DNA of 64,000 nucleotides, taken from the NCBI GenBank assembly GCA_012295225.1, contig WMKK01000022.1:558001-622000 (forward strand), given 5' to 3'. Shown here piece after piece: positions 1 through 8,717 of the stretch. This DNA comes from Ostreococcus mediterraneus (Eukaryota > Chlorophyta > Mamiellophyceae > Mamiellales > Bathycoccaceae). The notes below the pieces were generated by a model that worked only from the letters and a program-made list of their open reading frames with translations, searched no databases and was not told where the DNA came from. Every line of letters begins with the position of its first letter. The stretch's first letter is position 1. Made by a program: the position numbers and the translations under genes.

Positions 1-1
1 T

Positions 2-1141
2 AAGGGCGTGATAAGGAATCTCAAAACGCACAGCGGTGCGTTGTCAGACGTCTTAAAACAGTCAAACGCGGAGTGCGCGCCGTTGCTTGTGCACTTTGGA
101 CGAGTCAAATTCACAAAAGGGTTCGCCGAGCAAGTGCGTCATCAACTTGAACTCAACGCACTAGGCCCGAGTACGCCCGCAGAGGCGAAACGCGTGTACG
201 ACGAAGTCGTTCAGTTTACCGACGACAGCATCAAGTGGTGCACGGAATGTATCTACAGAATAGAGCACGACGAAGCCCGTGTGTTTGATAGATTCAAACC
301 CATCGCGCACGCCGTGACGCGCAGCTTGGAGAAGATTCGCGTCGACGCGCAATCACAGGCGGCGCTCGCTCAATCGATGCTTGACGCAATCAACGCCTTG
401 ATTGCGAATCAACACGCCGCCGAAAGTGCGCGACGCGCGCGCGAAACACAGCTCAGTAGTACTATACGCAGTTTGCAAACCGAGCTCGACGCTCAAAAAC
501 TCAAGGCTGAAACTGACAAGTCGCGTCGAGATCGCGCGCTCGCCGAGGACGAGGCGCGCGCTCGACGCGAGGTGGACGCGCTTGAGCACACCTTTGATTC
601 TGTAAAGGCGGACATTGAAAAGGAAATCTCGACAAGGGATAGAGATATTGAACGTTTGCGTGCGCTGGTTACCAATACTAATACTACGTTCAAGATGAAG
701 ATGATGGCAAAGGAGAAGAAGGCAGTCGTTGATGACGGCGACGCCGCGTCCCTTCGCGCCGAATACAAGGCTGCGAAAGCGCATCGCGCCGAGCTCGAGC
801 GCACGCTGAAATCTGAAACGCGAGCGATTAAGATGCAAAAGAGTGAAATACTTGCGGCGCTTGACGCGCGGCGTCGAGACGCGAAACGGGAGACGATGGC
901 GGAGCAATCACACATCAAGAAGGCGGAGCTTGCGATGCACAAAACCATCGGGAAAGAGACCGCAGCGGCGTTGCGAACGAGCCAAGAAGATATCATCGCT
1001 CGCAACTCGGAGGTTGAAGCTTCGAAAAAGTTAAACAAGCACAAGCTCGTCGCGGTGGCGATGGAAAGAAACGCGACGATGCTTTCTTCAAAGATTGAAC
1101 GAAAACTATCCACTATAAAGAAGAGGAACATGTACCGGTAA
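2..1141 (+). CDS. Coiled-coil protein, 5' end outside window
   Basis: The frame is open from the window edge; the first start-like codon at base 8 is only a GTG, so the true start is probably upstream and at least 379 codons are visible. From about residue 110 to the end the protein is almost entirely heptad-like, rich in A, R, E and K (for example LQTELDAQKLKAETDKSRRD and RAELERTLKSETRAIKMQKS), which predicts a long coiled coil. The first 100 residues are less regular and contain two nearby cysteines (WCTEC). There is no signal peptide or membrane segment. It ends with a basic tail (KKRNMYR) and is followed, tail to tail, by the broken FG-GAP gene. I do not recognise a family; a structural or cytoskeletal role would only be a guess from the coil. 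Confidence 0.65.
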   Translation, partial: KGVIRNLKTHSGALSDVLKQSNAECAPLLVHFGRVKFTKGFAEQVRHQLELNALGPSTPAEAKRVYDEVVQFTDDSIKWCTECIYRIEHDEARVFDRFKPIAHAVTRSLEKIRVDAQSQAALAQSMLDAINALIANQHAAESARRARETQLSSTIRSLQTELDAQKLKAETDKSRRDRALAEDEARARREVDALEHTFDSVKADIEKEISTRDRDIERLRALVTNTNTTFKMKMMAKEKKAVVDDGDAASLRAEYKAAKAHRAELERTLKSETRAIKMQKSEILAALDARRRDAKRETMAEQSHIKKAELAMHKTIGKETAAALRTSQEDIIARNSEVEASKKLNKHKLVAVAMERNATMLSSKIERKLSTIKKRNMYR

Positions 1142-1179
1142 CCAGAATAATTATTACTGAATGCTGTAATTGTAACACA

Positions 1180-1907
1180 TTACGACGCGACGCTAGTGTT
1201 TGCGACGACGAAGACTTTGCTATGCTCGTAGTTATTCCAGCCGCCCATGTTTGTCGCCACTGCGTATGACGTCGACAGTGCCACGTTAGCTGCAAACTCG
1301 CTAAATATCCCCTCAAAATCAGTCAGTCTCGCAACTTCTGTCCACGTGTTTGTATCTGATTGCTTTTCGAAGAGATACGCAATGCCAGAGCCCCCAAATC
1401 CAGAAGCTTTTTGGAATGCGCCAACGAGCGCACGATTGTCGTTGATGGACACAGAACGACCGAAATTGTCATTTTGTGCACCGTTCGTCGTCGTGAGCTT
1501 CGTGCTCAACACCCATTCGTTTGTGGCAGAAGAACGCTCATAAATGTATGCACTTCCAGATTCCTGACCATTCTCATCGTCATAAGGAGCCCCGACAATG
1601 GCGATATCGCCAGAAATGGACACCGATAATCCAAACTGGTCATTTTGTGAGCCGTCGTAGGCGACAAGCTTTGCGCGTTGTACCCACTCACCACTGTCGT
1701 CGGATCGAATCGCGTGAATATACATGCCGCGCCTGCGTTATTGCCCTTATCTCGATCACCCGCGGCACCGATGAGCGCGTATTTACCAGAGATGGCGACG
1801 GATGCGCCAAACATGTCGTATGTATTTCCGCCAATGTTGGAGTGAATTTTTGTGGTAAACGTCCATGGGGATGATGGCGACCCGCTCTGGCGCTCAAAAA
1901 TATACAC
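1180..1907 (-). pseudogene. FG-GAP / integrin-alpha type beta-propeller protein, 5'-truncated and frameshifted
   Basis: Two overlapping minus-strand frames carry successive FG-GAP repeats. The upstream frame (from 1907) reads YDMFGASVAISGKYALIGAAGD. The downstream frame (to 1180) reads NDQFGLSVSISGDIAIVGAP, then NDNFGRSVSINDNRALVGAF, with AYIYERSS.TNEWVLSTKL and IAYLFEKQSD linkers. These repeats form blades of an extracellular beta-propeller. The repeat register passes from one frame to the other around 1690-1720, best explained by one small indel. The 5' end is cut at about 1920, where the terminal repeat of a MULE-I element begins, so no signal peptide remains. The C-terminus (VFVVANTSVAS) ends on a normal stop. 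This looks like the tail of a once longer surface protein, broken by a transposon and a frameshift; an intron instead of the indel is less likely, as no GT..AG pair fits. Confidence 0.75.
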
Positions 1908-1922
1908 CGCTCCGGGTAATTC

Positions 1923-1985
1923 ATAATAAAGTATGTATAAGAAAATTGATAAAACGTTGCTTCAGCATGAGATTTAGCCACGCCC
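1923..1985. mobile_element. MULE-I terminal fragment
   Basis: About 63 bp match the 5' end of the MULE-I copy at 14495 (inverted), including ATGAGATTTAGCCACGCCC and the ATGCTGAAG version of the variable TIR block, with one extra change. Only this end is present, at the truncated 5' end of the FG-GAP gene, so it is a remnant of an insertion or rearrangement that removed the start of that gene. Confidence 0.8.
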
Positions 1986-2005
1986 AAAAATCGTGACTAA
2001 TGAAT

Positions 2006-2034
2006 CACACACACACATACATACACACACACTT
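2006..2034. repeat. CA/CATA microsatellite
   Basis: A short run of CA and CATA units lies between the FG-GAP remnant and the stop codon of the 2040-4172 gene. Confidence 0.8.
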
Positions 2035-2039
2035 CCAGC

Positions 2040-4172
2040 CTAAGGCCAACTATGGATGGCCATTCCACAAGACCGCAGCTGGCGAAAAATATCAAATGCT
2101 TGTCGCATATTATGCTGTTCGTGCAACCAGTTAATTTTGCCATGCCAAAAGTGGAGCTCGATGTACAACTCGTCTACGAGCGAAACTTCGTTCGAATATA
2201 TCAGATCAAGAAGGAAGCCCCACTCTAAGGTCCCGCCTGAGGTGCTGCCAGAGTCGACGTCGTACTTCAGCACCACATAGTCTTCTTTTTTTACGTTAGC
2301 CCCTAGCCATGCAACAATATCAACGCTTCCCTTTATGTCACGTGTGCCAACACGGCTGCCGCTTGCAAAAGTTGAGATGTTATAGTGAGTTGCATAGTAG
2401 GATGGGATATCCATGGTTCGCATGTCAAATAAGAAGACGTCCTGAAATTTAAGAAAAGGTGCATATGCGTCAATCAAGTTCTTGGGGCTTGCATAGAATT
2501 GATTAGGACCCACATCGACTAATATTGTTCGCCGAGGCCTTTTCATTTTTTCTTTGAAGGATGGAATAGAAGGAAGAATAATATATGGCGTCATGGAAAT
2601 CATTTGGCCGAGTTCAACGAAGTCCATGTTGCGGCAATTTGGAAGAATGTGTTCGAGTTTATCAACCTCTGCCTTAAAGGTCGAGTCAATATTTTTCGGG
2701 CAACTTCCGATTCGATAAGTTGGATTTATGGGTGGTTCAACCGGTTGTTGCGCTGAATGTAATCGTCGCAGATGGAAATTATGTTGAACGATCGCACGAT
2801 ACAGTGTGCACTCCTCGCAAATCAGCATTTCTGTAGGCAATCCTGCGTTGAGCAAGATCCGAACCGTTGACGCCCTAGAGGCCCCTTCTGTTGGGTCGAT
2901 ATTGCTATCTTCAGCCTCCTTGAGCAATAATTTTGCTCGCTGAACTATATCAGCTTTCTCTGAAAGCATGAATGGTGTGCGATAATCGTATACCGAGCTG
3001 CCTCCAAGCAAGTTAGAGCACTCATCACATTTGTTCGTGCGCCGAGGAAGATGTTTCTCAAGCAGTTTGATATCTTTCTCTCTCTCATCAGGGTTGATTA
3101 TGGAAAACACAGGAATATTGAACTTGGAAAGAATTTTATTCGCTTCCTTGGCCGCATCATCGTATGCCATCACGAGAGCCTGACTCCCAACACTGAAAAG
3201 TGGAGAGGCCATAGGAGTGCAATTGTAAACCCGTATTTTTCGTTGTGCGCCCATGAGGCTGTGATCGTGATTTCCGGTTGAAGACAACTGCATCTCAGCC
3301 CATCGTACAGGCTTCCCACATGGTTCGCCTCTGTTGCTGTATGCCTCATCAAATTCTTTCCAAAACACATACGCCACAGCGCCTTCGAGGTACAAGCTGA
3401 GTTCTGCATTGGCTGCTTGTGGTTTCACAAATGACAATAGTTGATCTACCTTGGGACCGTAGTTAGGGTCGCAACCCAGGCACACCACGGCATCATATGT
3501 AGTCGATTTCGCATGCGTGGTCGACAGATATCCTGTGATACCAGTCGGCGCGATGATGATATGCGTTTCTCCTCCCGCAGGACACTTGATCATCTGCGAT
3601 AGCCACGGGTTTTCCATTGATACATTCCAGGGGTGTATTGAATTCTTTGTTAGTTCGCCTATTGGCTCCACCATCATGATCAGTTCAGGACAAAAGTGCT
3701 TAGGGAAGTGTGGAAGCAGAGGGGAGTGATTGGGTCCGATTTCAATGATTGCCTTTCTTTCATCTTGAGATAGCCATTGGGCGACACTTGCTTGACGCGC
3801 CCTAAGTTCGTCCGTGTTGAGATATGGATACAAATCATATGCATCTGTGCCGTAGCGCTCAAATGTAAGTTTCTTAACGGTTTGTCTCAGACCTAAGATT
3901 TGAGAGTCAACTTCGCATTGAGGCCCTACTAGACCCGGTATGCATTCAGTGCATCCCGGCATCAGTCTTCTTCTGTCGTGGCAGCTGTCTATATCCGCCG
4001 CGTGACCTTGAGAAAGAGCGACGTTGAACATCGGTTGCTCGCCCTTCGAAATATTCCCCAGGTGCTTGAAACGTTCTAATAATAAGAGTGAAGCAAGTAC
4101 AGCAAACCCGGAAAAGGAAAAGCACAGCCTCCTCGTGCGTCGCACGGCCATGGTAACAGATAGATTGATCAA
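2040..4172 (-). CDS. Type II membrane protein with two methyltransferase-like domains (FkbM/DUF7870-like C-terminus)
   Basis: This 710-residue protein has a short basic cytoplasmic tail, a membrane anchor at about residues 17-32 (CFSFSGFAVLASLLLL) and then a lumenal part starting with a cysteine cluster (CTECIPGLVGPQC) like a degenerate EGF loop. The first globular half has Rossmann-type methyltransferase signs: AIIEIGPNHSPLLP (motif I), MMVEPIGEL (motif II) and YDAVVCLGCDPNYGP. The second half has ILVDVGPNQFYASP, VFLFDMRTMD and VVLKYDVDSGST...LVDELYIELHF. That order is typical of FkbM and plant DUF7870 methyltransferase-like proteins. A Golgi role in methylating glycans is inference from anchor and fold. 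The start at 4172 lies about 65 bp from a TACCGGTACCGGT sequence that recurs upstream of other glycan genes here. The gene is uninterrupted and looks functional. Confidence 0.8.
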   Translation of the reverse strand: MINLSVTMAVRRTRRLCFSFSGFAVLASLLLLERFKHLGNISKGEQPMFNVALSQGHAADIDSCHDRRRLMPGCTECIPGLVGPQCEVDSQILGLRQTVKKLTFERYGTDAYDLYPYLNTDELRARQASVAQWLSQDERKAIIEIGPNHSPLLPHFPKHFCPELIMMVEPIGELTKNSIHPWNVSMENPWLSQMIKCPAGGETHIIIAPTGITGYLSTTHAKSTTYDAVVCLGCDPNYGPKVDQLLSFVKPQAANAELSLYLEGAVAYVFWKEFDEAYSNRGEPCGKPVRWAEMQLSSTGNHDHSLMGAQRKIRVYNCTPMASPLFSVGSQALVMAYDDAAKEANKILSKFNIPVFSIINPDEREKDIKLLEKHLPRRTNKCDECSNLLGGSSVYDYRTPFMLSEKADIVQRAKLLLKEAEDSNIDPTEGASRASTVRILLNAGLPTEMLICEECTLYRAIVQHNFHLRRLHSAQQPVEPPINPTYRIGSCPKNIDSTFKAEVDKLEHILPNCRNMDFVELGQMISMTPYIILPSIPSFKEKMKRPRRTILVDVGPNQFYASPKNLIDAYAPFLKFQDVFLFDMRTMDIPSYYATHYNISTFASGSRVGTRDIKGSVDIVAWLGANVKKEDYVVLKYDVDSGSTSGGTLEWGFLLDLIYSNEVSLVDELYIELHFWHGKINWLHEQHNMRQAFDIFRQLRSCGMAIHSWP

Positions 4173-4237
4173 CCTTCTTTAGAGCGCGCACTGTGGCGAA
4201 GCTTACGGGTAGTGTTATTTGATACAAGTACAAGTAC

Positions 4238-4250
4238 TACCGGTACCGGT
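4238..4250. promoter_or_regulatory. ACCGGTA promoter motif candidate
   Basis: TACCGGTACCGGT lies about 65 bp upstream of the start at 4172. Similar ACCGGTA-containing sequences occur upstream of the genes starting at 8530/8718 and 30774. That it is regulatory is inferred only from recurrence and position. Confidence 0.35.
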
Positions 4251-4422
4251 GATTGCCGTAGCGTATCAATCGGTGCAAGTAGTTTTGCAATTGAGGCGAT
4301 TCTCTGACAAGTTGCTAAAACTCGCTGGAAATGTGTATAGAATAGTGAAATGCCCAAAGTTATTCCTATTCCCGAAAAATCGTGATAAACAGGTCGAAAA
4401 TAAGCTTTCTTATTCCGATTGC

Positions 4423-4628
4423 CTGTGTTGGCCGAAACAGCATACTAGGGGCGTACATCCTACATATGTAGGCCCGGCCTGCATACGCGTGCATACCATA
4501 CTTAACACATAATAAGCTTATGTAATATACCGTTTGAGTACTACATGCCGTACATATGATGTTAAGTACGAGTGTTTTGCGCACCGGCCGTGTAAACATG
4601 CGCCGGGTAAACCCTTATTTCTGAACCC
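4423..4628. repeat. MITE-1, one half, cut at the AACCC site
   Basis: It starts with the MITE-1 end CTGTGTTGGC and carries the CATACTAGGGGCGTACATCC block, the palindromic centre and the GTTTACCCGGCGCATG-type block (inverted). The match stops inside TTCTGAACCC at 4628, the very site where the Crypton-like element at 55191 sits in another copy. The other half of the repeat (AGTTACCCCTCGTCGCG) is not found nearby. Confidence 0.8.
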
Positions 4629-4859
4629 CAGAAAGCGAAGTTTTTGAATCTTTCACCTTTCGTTTGTCTCGTCGCCTGCTACATCTGTTGAGGTTTGCTA
4701 CCTTGCCGCGCGCGCCAAGACATCATGGAACCTATGCGGACGTCGCTTATCGTGTTCCTCGCGTCATCTCGACCGTCTCGGTTTACGTTTGCGCAGAAAA
4801 GCGACTGGATGTGAGTTCCCCTCGACAGCTGGATGAGTGTGCTTTTTTTTACAAGGGAG

Positions 4860-6347
4860 CTACGACCACGGCTTGGAAGGGAGCCATCGCACGAGGACGA
4901 TTTCAATCCAGCGATATGGGATGAGCCAAGGGAGGCCCATGTACTGCGCTCGCGTGAGACCCGGCGTGAGCCCACACTGTTGCCTCCAGGAGGGACCGCG
5001 CTGGGACGGATGGCGATGGCAGTTCTTGCAAAACTTATGCAAACACACGTCGCTGCCTATACACGAGAACGCATAGATTCGGTCAAGCATCGAGGTAGAT
5101 ATGTTTGTCCACCACTGTCCCGGTTTCCAGTTGCCCACACCGTCCGCCATGCAGAAGTGGATTGGTCTGTCGAGCTTGCGTGACTCGAGTCCTCGCATGA
5201 CAGTGTGCTTGGCCAAAGCGTGTGGGCCCAGGTAGGACGATTCAATAGTCCAAGCCGGCGGTGCCAACTCTAGGATCAGAGCCATGCCGCATAATGCGAG
5301 CCAGAGCGCGCCTGCAATGTCTCTTGCACCACCCCCCTTGAGCTGACAAAGTTCCGTACACTCTGGTGAGAAGTGCACGTAGTCGAAGGCGTCGAAGTCT
5401 GGGTAAGTCTCGCGCAAGTCCTTCAGTCGACTGCGCAGCCATTCCCGCCACTTTGTCACGTCTTCGCACCACGTAGGGTGAACGCGTTTGTCATTGTCCA
5501 CGCTGATAACTACAATCGGGACATCAAGTTTCTCTCTCGTGACTGCCTGTGCGAAAGAAGACTCGAACGAACACAGGTCGAGGATGAAAATGCGCTTCGC
5601 GCCAAGACGACGAAGTGCGCCAATGTCAGGCCTGTGCTTGGGAACCATATCGACGAGTTTCGCGGAAATCATCTTGCGCCATGCAATTTGATGGCGACTG
5701 AATCCTAGTGTGTTCGCCATCTGTGTTCGAAGACGACGAGCGTCGCCAGTGCGAAACACACACCTACGCACATCCGGTGCGAGCGATGTCGTACGCATCG
5801 TACGCGTCTTCAATTCTGCCTCCTTGTCGGCGTCTATGGACCTGAACGCGACTTCTATCGCGCAGTCGAGCTCATCGCGTTGAGTTTCCATGCGAGCTTT
5901 ACTGATAGATCCGTACAGGTCTATCAGTAGCGCGCAGGTGCGGCTGCTTAGTTCGCGAAACCAACTCACTTCGTCGTCGTGAATTCTTGGCGGCGGCGCC
6001 CACTCGAGTCCCAACGACTCAGTCTCTCCGTCGGCGCGCACCCGTCCCTGCACGCGAGCGATACTGGCAGGACGACAGTCGATTATGCCCAACTTCGTCA
6101 ATACTGCCCTTCTGCTTAACGCCTTTCTTCGGAGGGCGTTCACATACGACGGCGGCGATGGCGGCGACGCGACGTCTTCGCCAACTCGCGTCGTCTCGCT
6201 GCCATATACGCAACTATGTAGACGCGCGCGCCTAGATACTTGGCAAGACACCATCTCTATGTAAATTGCGTATCTTTGTGCCGCGCATGTACGTTGAAGG
6301 TCTAGACCGTCGACCCAGTGGCGCCGCGAAGTGACTCTGATGAGCAA
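4860..6347 (-). CDS. DNA cytosine-5 methyltransferase-like protein
   Basis: This 495-residue protein has a C-terminal half homologous to the gene at 56536-57831. Visible motifs are FILDLCS (about 254-260, motif I region), VISVDNDKRVHP (280-291, acidic second-strand loop), HFSPECTELC (325-334, the position of the PCQ loop, with Cys330 as candidate nucleophile), WTIESS (366-371, the ENV-type motif VI) and WWTNIS. This arrangement resembles the phage and algal-virus family of single-domain C5 methyltransferases with a PPCTEYS-type loop. The N-terminal 200 residues are basic, not shared with the second copy, and unrecognised. It lies 230 bp from a MITE-1 truncated at AACCC, the same kind of junction that flanks the second copy, so it may be cargo of an older, degraded element rather than a host gene. 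No adjacent recombinase or RuvC-like frame is seen. Alternative starts downstream are possible. Confidence 0.65.
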   Translation of the reverse strand: MLIRVTSRRHWVDGLDLQRTCAAQRYAIYIEMVSCQVSRRARLHSCVYGSETTRVGEDVASPPSPPSYVNALRRKALSRRAVLTKLGIIDCRPASIARVQGRVRADGETESLGLEWAPPPRIHDDEVSWFRELSSRTCALLIDLYGSISKARMETQRDELDCAIEVAFRSIDADKEAELKTRTMRTTSLAPDVRRCVFRTGDARRLRTQMANTLGFSRHQIAWRKMISAKLVDMVPKHRPDIGALRRLGAKRIFILDLCSFESSFAQAVTREKLDVPIVVISVDNDKRVHPTWCEDVTKWREWLRSRLKDLRETYPDFDAFDYVHFSPECTELCQLKGGGARDIAGALWLALCGMALILELAPPAWTIESSYLGPHALAKHTVMRGLESRKLDRPIHFCMADGVGNWKPGQWWTNISTSMLDRIYAFSCIGSDVCLHKFCKNCHRHPSQRGPSWRQQCGLTPGLTRAQYMGLPWLIPYRWIEIVLVRWLPSKPWS

Positions 6348-7177
6348 TGCTCTAACAAAAGCGCCTCAAGAGGTTTCGACCAGGCATGCCATTACGCGAC
6401 GCGGATGCACCGACGCCGACGCGAATCTATCCATGAAGCGCGAGCGACGATGACCCTTACTTTTGACATCCTTCAGAGCACGACCGGGCGTCGTAAACTG
6501 TAGTCGACGGGGAGAGCGACGTCGGCAAGTGGACCACGGCGTGCGTGGTGGCGTTCTGGTACTAAACGCCGTCGCTCGTGCAGCAATGTGCTAAGAAAGT
6601 GACCTAAGGTTGCACGACCTATCTTTTATAACATGCTTGTGCTTCGTTCGGAAGTTGCGTGAGTTGTATGGGTGCCGCAGCGACGCACATACATTTCTCA
6701 GCACATGAGGTTTCGACCAGGCCAGCGTAAAGATGCTGTGTGATTACAAAATTGTGCACAAAATTGTGCGTGTGCGTGCGCGCGAGTCTACTGCGTGGAC
6801 ATTTTAAAAGTTTACGTAAAGATTATAACTTTGCCCACGACCGATGTAGATCGCAGTGCCATAGGAGTGGCTTTCGCCCCCCAAGATGACGCATGGAGGT
6901 TGTACAAGCCGCGCTCCTCCGCTTGCAAGATGGCGCTGTAGTACGCCCTGCGCAGGAATTTTTCATTCGCGAGAATTTTTCATTCGCCTCACGTGAGACT
7001 GGTGGCACGCGCGCTCGGCGTTGGTTTCACGAGAGAGGTTGCAGAGGGGGCAGCGATCAGGCGCGTTGCTGAAGGTAACGCCCTCTGGATTGCCAGCTCC
7101 TCCAGGTTGCATGTAGTCGGGTCCGACGTGAAGTGGTACCGTTGCTAACGTATCCCTCGAGATATTCGCGCAAATAT
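6348..7177. other. Intergenic stretch without a recognisable gene
   Basis: About 830 bp between the methyltransferase and the SGNH gene. No long frame with sensible composition, no terminal inverted repeats and no tRNA-like structure were found. It may hold decayed remains of the element that carried the methyltransferase. Confidence 0.5.
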
Positions 7178-8530
7178 CTACGAGCTACGAGCCAAAATGA
7201 ACATCTGCCATATCGCTCCAGCCACACGCTTGTACGCTTTACCAAAGTGTATGGCATCATTATAGTCAGTGGACTTGAGAGCGAATGTCATTGGAAACAA
7301 GTCCACAAACGAGTTCGTAGGCAGACAGGAACAAAGAGCCTTGTTCCGTGATAAAATTCTCACATTCGTACGCGTTTTCGCTTGCGTTTCAAGATATTTT
7401 TCAGGTATCCTTGACTCTTGAACTGCGGGCGTACCGAAGACTAAGATGCGCTCATAATCCAAATCGAAGGTTAATCCTGATTCCAAAATTTTCTGGCATG
7501 ACGAGTTTGATGCTCCGTACACTGGCGAATGGCTTCCATAGAACATCCAATGCCAGATCTCAACATCGCTCATGTTTTTGTCCCACGCGAAAGCAAAATC
7601 TGGGACCGAATCTCTACACTTCTTTCCGGTTTGAGACTCCTGTGGGCAATAAGAAGAAACATTAGGATAAGTAGTTTTGAACTTCGGAGGGAAAAACAGA
7701 GGTAATGGAAACCACGTGAAGACATGGAAGAGGCAAAAGTCTCCTCGACAACAGTGTTGTCGTGTGACTCTTGATATCGTTTTACTATCAAAAGCCCATC
7801 TGCTGTTAGCAGCTATTAGCGCACACCACTCTCCAAACATGTCTCTAGAAACGCTATCACCTGCTATGTAAACGATGATTTTCTTGCGCTGTATTTTGTT
7901 CGTCATCAAGAATGATTCCGCTTTGTCAGGATACTTACATTTCGAAGGGGACCAGGCGTGATGCTTCCAATAACCGTGACTGGAGGCGACAGAAGTATCG
8001 AAACATATTGGAATCGGCACTTGTCTCGAAGGAATCCGACGTGTAGTGTTTAGGCGGGTAAATGGAGGGCAATACTCCTCTGCACGCCCGCTTCCATTCA
8101 CCGTGTAATCAGCTAACAAATCCTCGTAGGAAAAAGTTCGACATTTGCCTCGAAGCATCACATCGTAGCGTCCTCCGGGGAAGTTGGGAAAATATTCAAG
8201 TTGCCCGAACACGAGATCTGTTGCAGAGAATGGTTTTTCCTGGTTGTGACGAACTATTGTTGCGGTGAAGAAGTCTTCATCTTCATCACATGAATCAGCG
8301 GAGGTGATTTCTACGCGCGAGAACGCGTCGCCACTCCGCACACTCAAAATGAAATCATCGCTTTCAATTTGGATAGCCGGACGAGAGAGACTTCGCACAT
8401 CGGTTCTGCCAAGTGCAAAGAGTAGTATGGCGAAAACAGCGACCCGGCGAGTGCTAAGTGTTTCGAACATTTTTGGGGGAAATGAAACTACTCGCGATGT
8501 CGCATCCACTCGCGTCAGTAAGAGGCGCAC
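7178..8530 (-). CDS. SGNH-hydrolase-like membrane protein (GDSVSR type), probable glycan O-acyl esterase/transferase
   Basis: This 450-residue protein has a hydrophobic N-terminal signal or anchor (VAVFAILLFALG, about 30-41); Met21 just before it is an equally good start. The catalytic-type block IVYIAGDSVSRDM (about 219-231) supplies the nucleophile serine, and the C-terminal NDAIHF supplies the Asp-His pair, as in the PC-esterase, NXPE and PMR5-like branches of SGNH enzymes. Other conserved blocks are WHWMFYGSHSPVYG, VFGTPAVQESRIPEKY and SFVDLFPMTF. All recur in the 41841-43240 gene, a clear paralogue. Many cysteines suggest a lumenal or extracellular domain. It is transcribed divergently from the SGNH gene at 8718, with 187 bp between starts. 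The substrate cannot be read from sequence; acetyl or other acyl groups on surface polysaccharide is the family-based guess. Confidence 0.8.
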   Translation of the reverse strand: MRLLLTRVDATSRVVSFPPKMFETLSTRRVAVFAILLFALGRTDVRSLSRPAIQIESDDFILSVRSGDAFSRVEITSADSCDEDEDFFTATIVRHNQEKPFSATDLVFGQLEYFPNFPGGRYDVMLRGKCRTFSYEDLLADYTVNGSGRAEEYCPPFTRLNTTRRIPSRQVPIPICFDTSVASSHGYWKHHAWSPSKCKYPDKAESFLMTNKIQRKKIIVYIAGDSVSRDMFGEWCALIAANSRWAFDSKTISRVTRQHCCRGDFCLFHVFTWFPLPLFFPPKFKTTYPNVSSYCPQESQTGKKCRDSVPDFAFAWDKNMSDVEIWHWMFYGSHSPVYGASNSSCQKILESGLTFDLDYERILVFGTPAVQESRIPEKYLETQAKTRTNVRILSRNKALCSCLPTNSFVDLFPMTFALKSTDYNDAIHFGKAYKRVAGAIWQMFILARSS

Positions 8531-8717
8531 GCAGGTATCCTTTTGTCATCTTGGTGGACAAAACTACCGTACCGGTACCCGTAGGTATTTCTGAAAAAAA
8601 GGGCTTTTTTGCTCCATCTCTTTGTCAGCCACCTCTTTTTCGGCCTTACTGCCTGCCCGCGGCGAGTCCATTTCGAGTCCATCACTTTGTGTTGTGTTCT
8701 AAGCTCAATCGAGAGTC
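8531..8717. promoter_or_regulatory. Divergent promoter region of two SGNH genes
   Basis: The 187 bp between the opposed starts contain TACCGTACCGGTACCC followed by GTAGGTATTTC (8565-8591) and an A7/T6 stretch. A very similar TACCGGTAGGTATTTT lies upstream of the gene starting at 30774. Shared control of the two neighbours is plausible but unproven. Confidence 0.45.

Noticed and set aside
353-1131. Minus-strand frames of 184 and 212 codons opposite the coiled-coil gene
   Set aside because: Serine/arginine-rich mirror images of the coiled-coil frame without any recognisable motif.
2040-4172. tRNA or other structured RNA genes in this and other intergenic stretches
   Set aside because: I looked for cloverleaf arms with GTTCRA loops and found none in the window.
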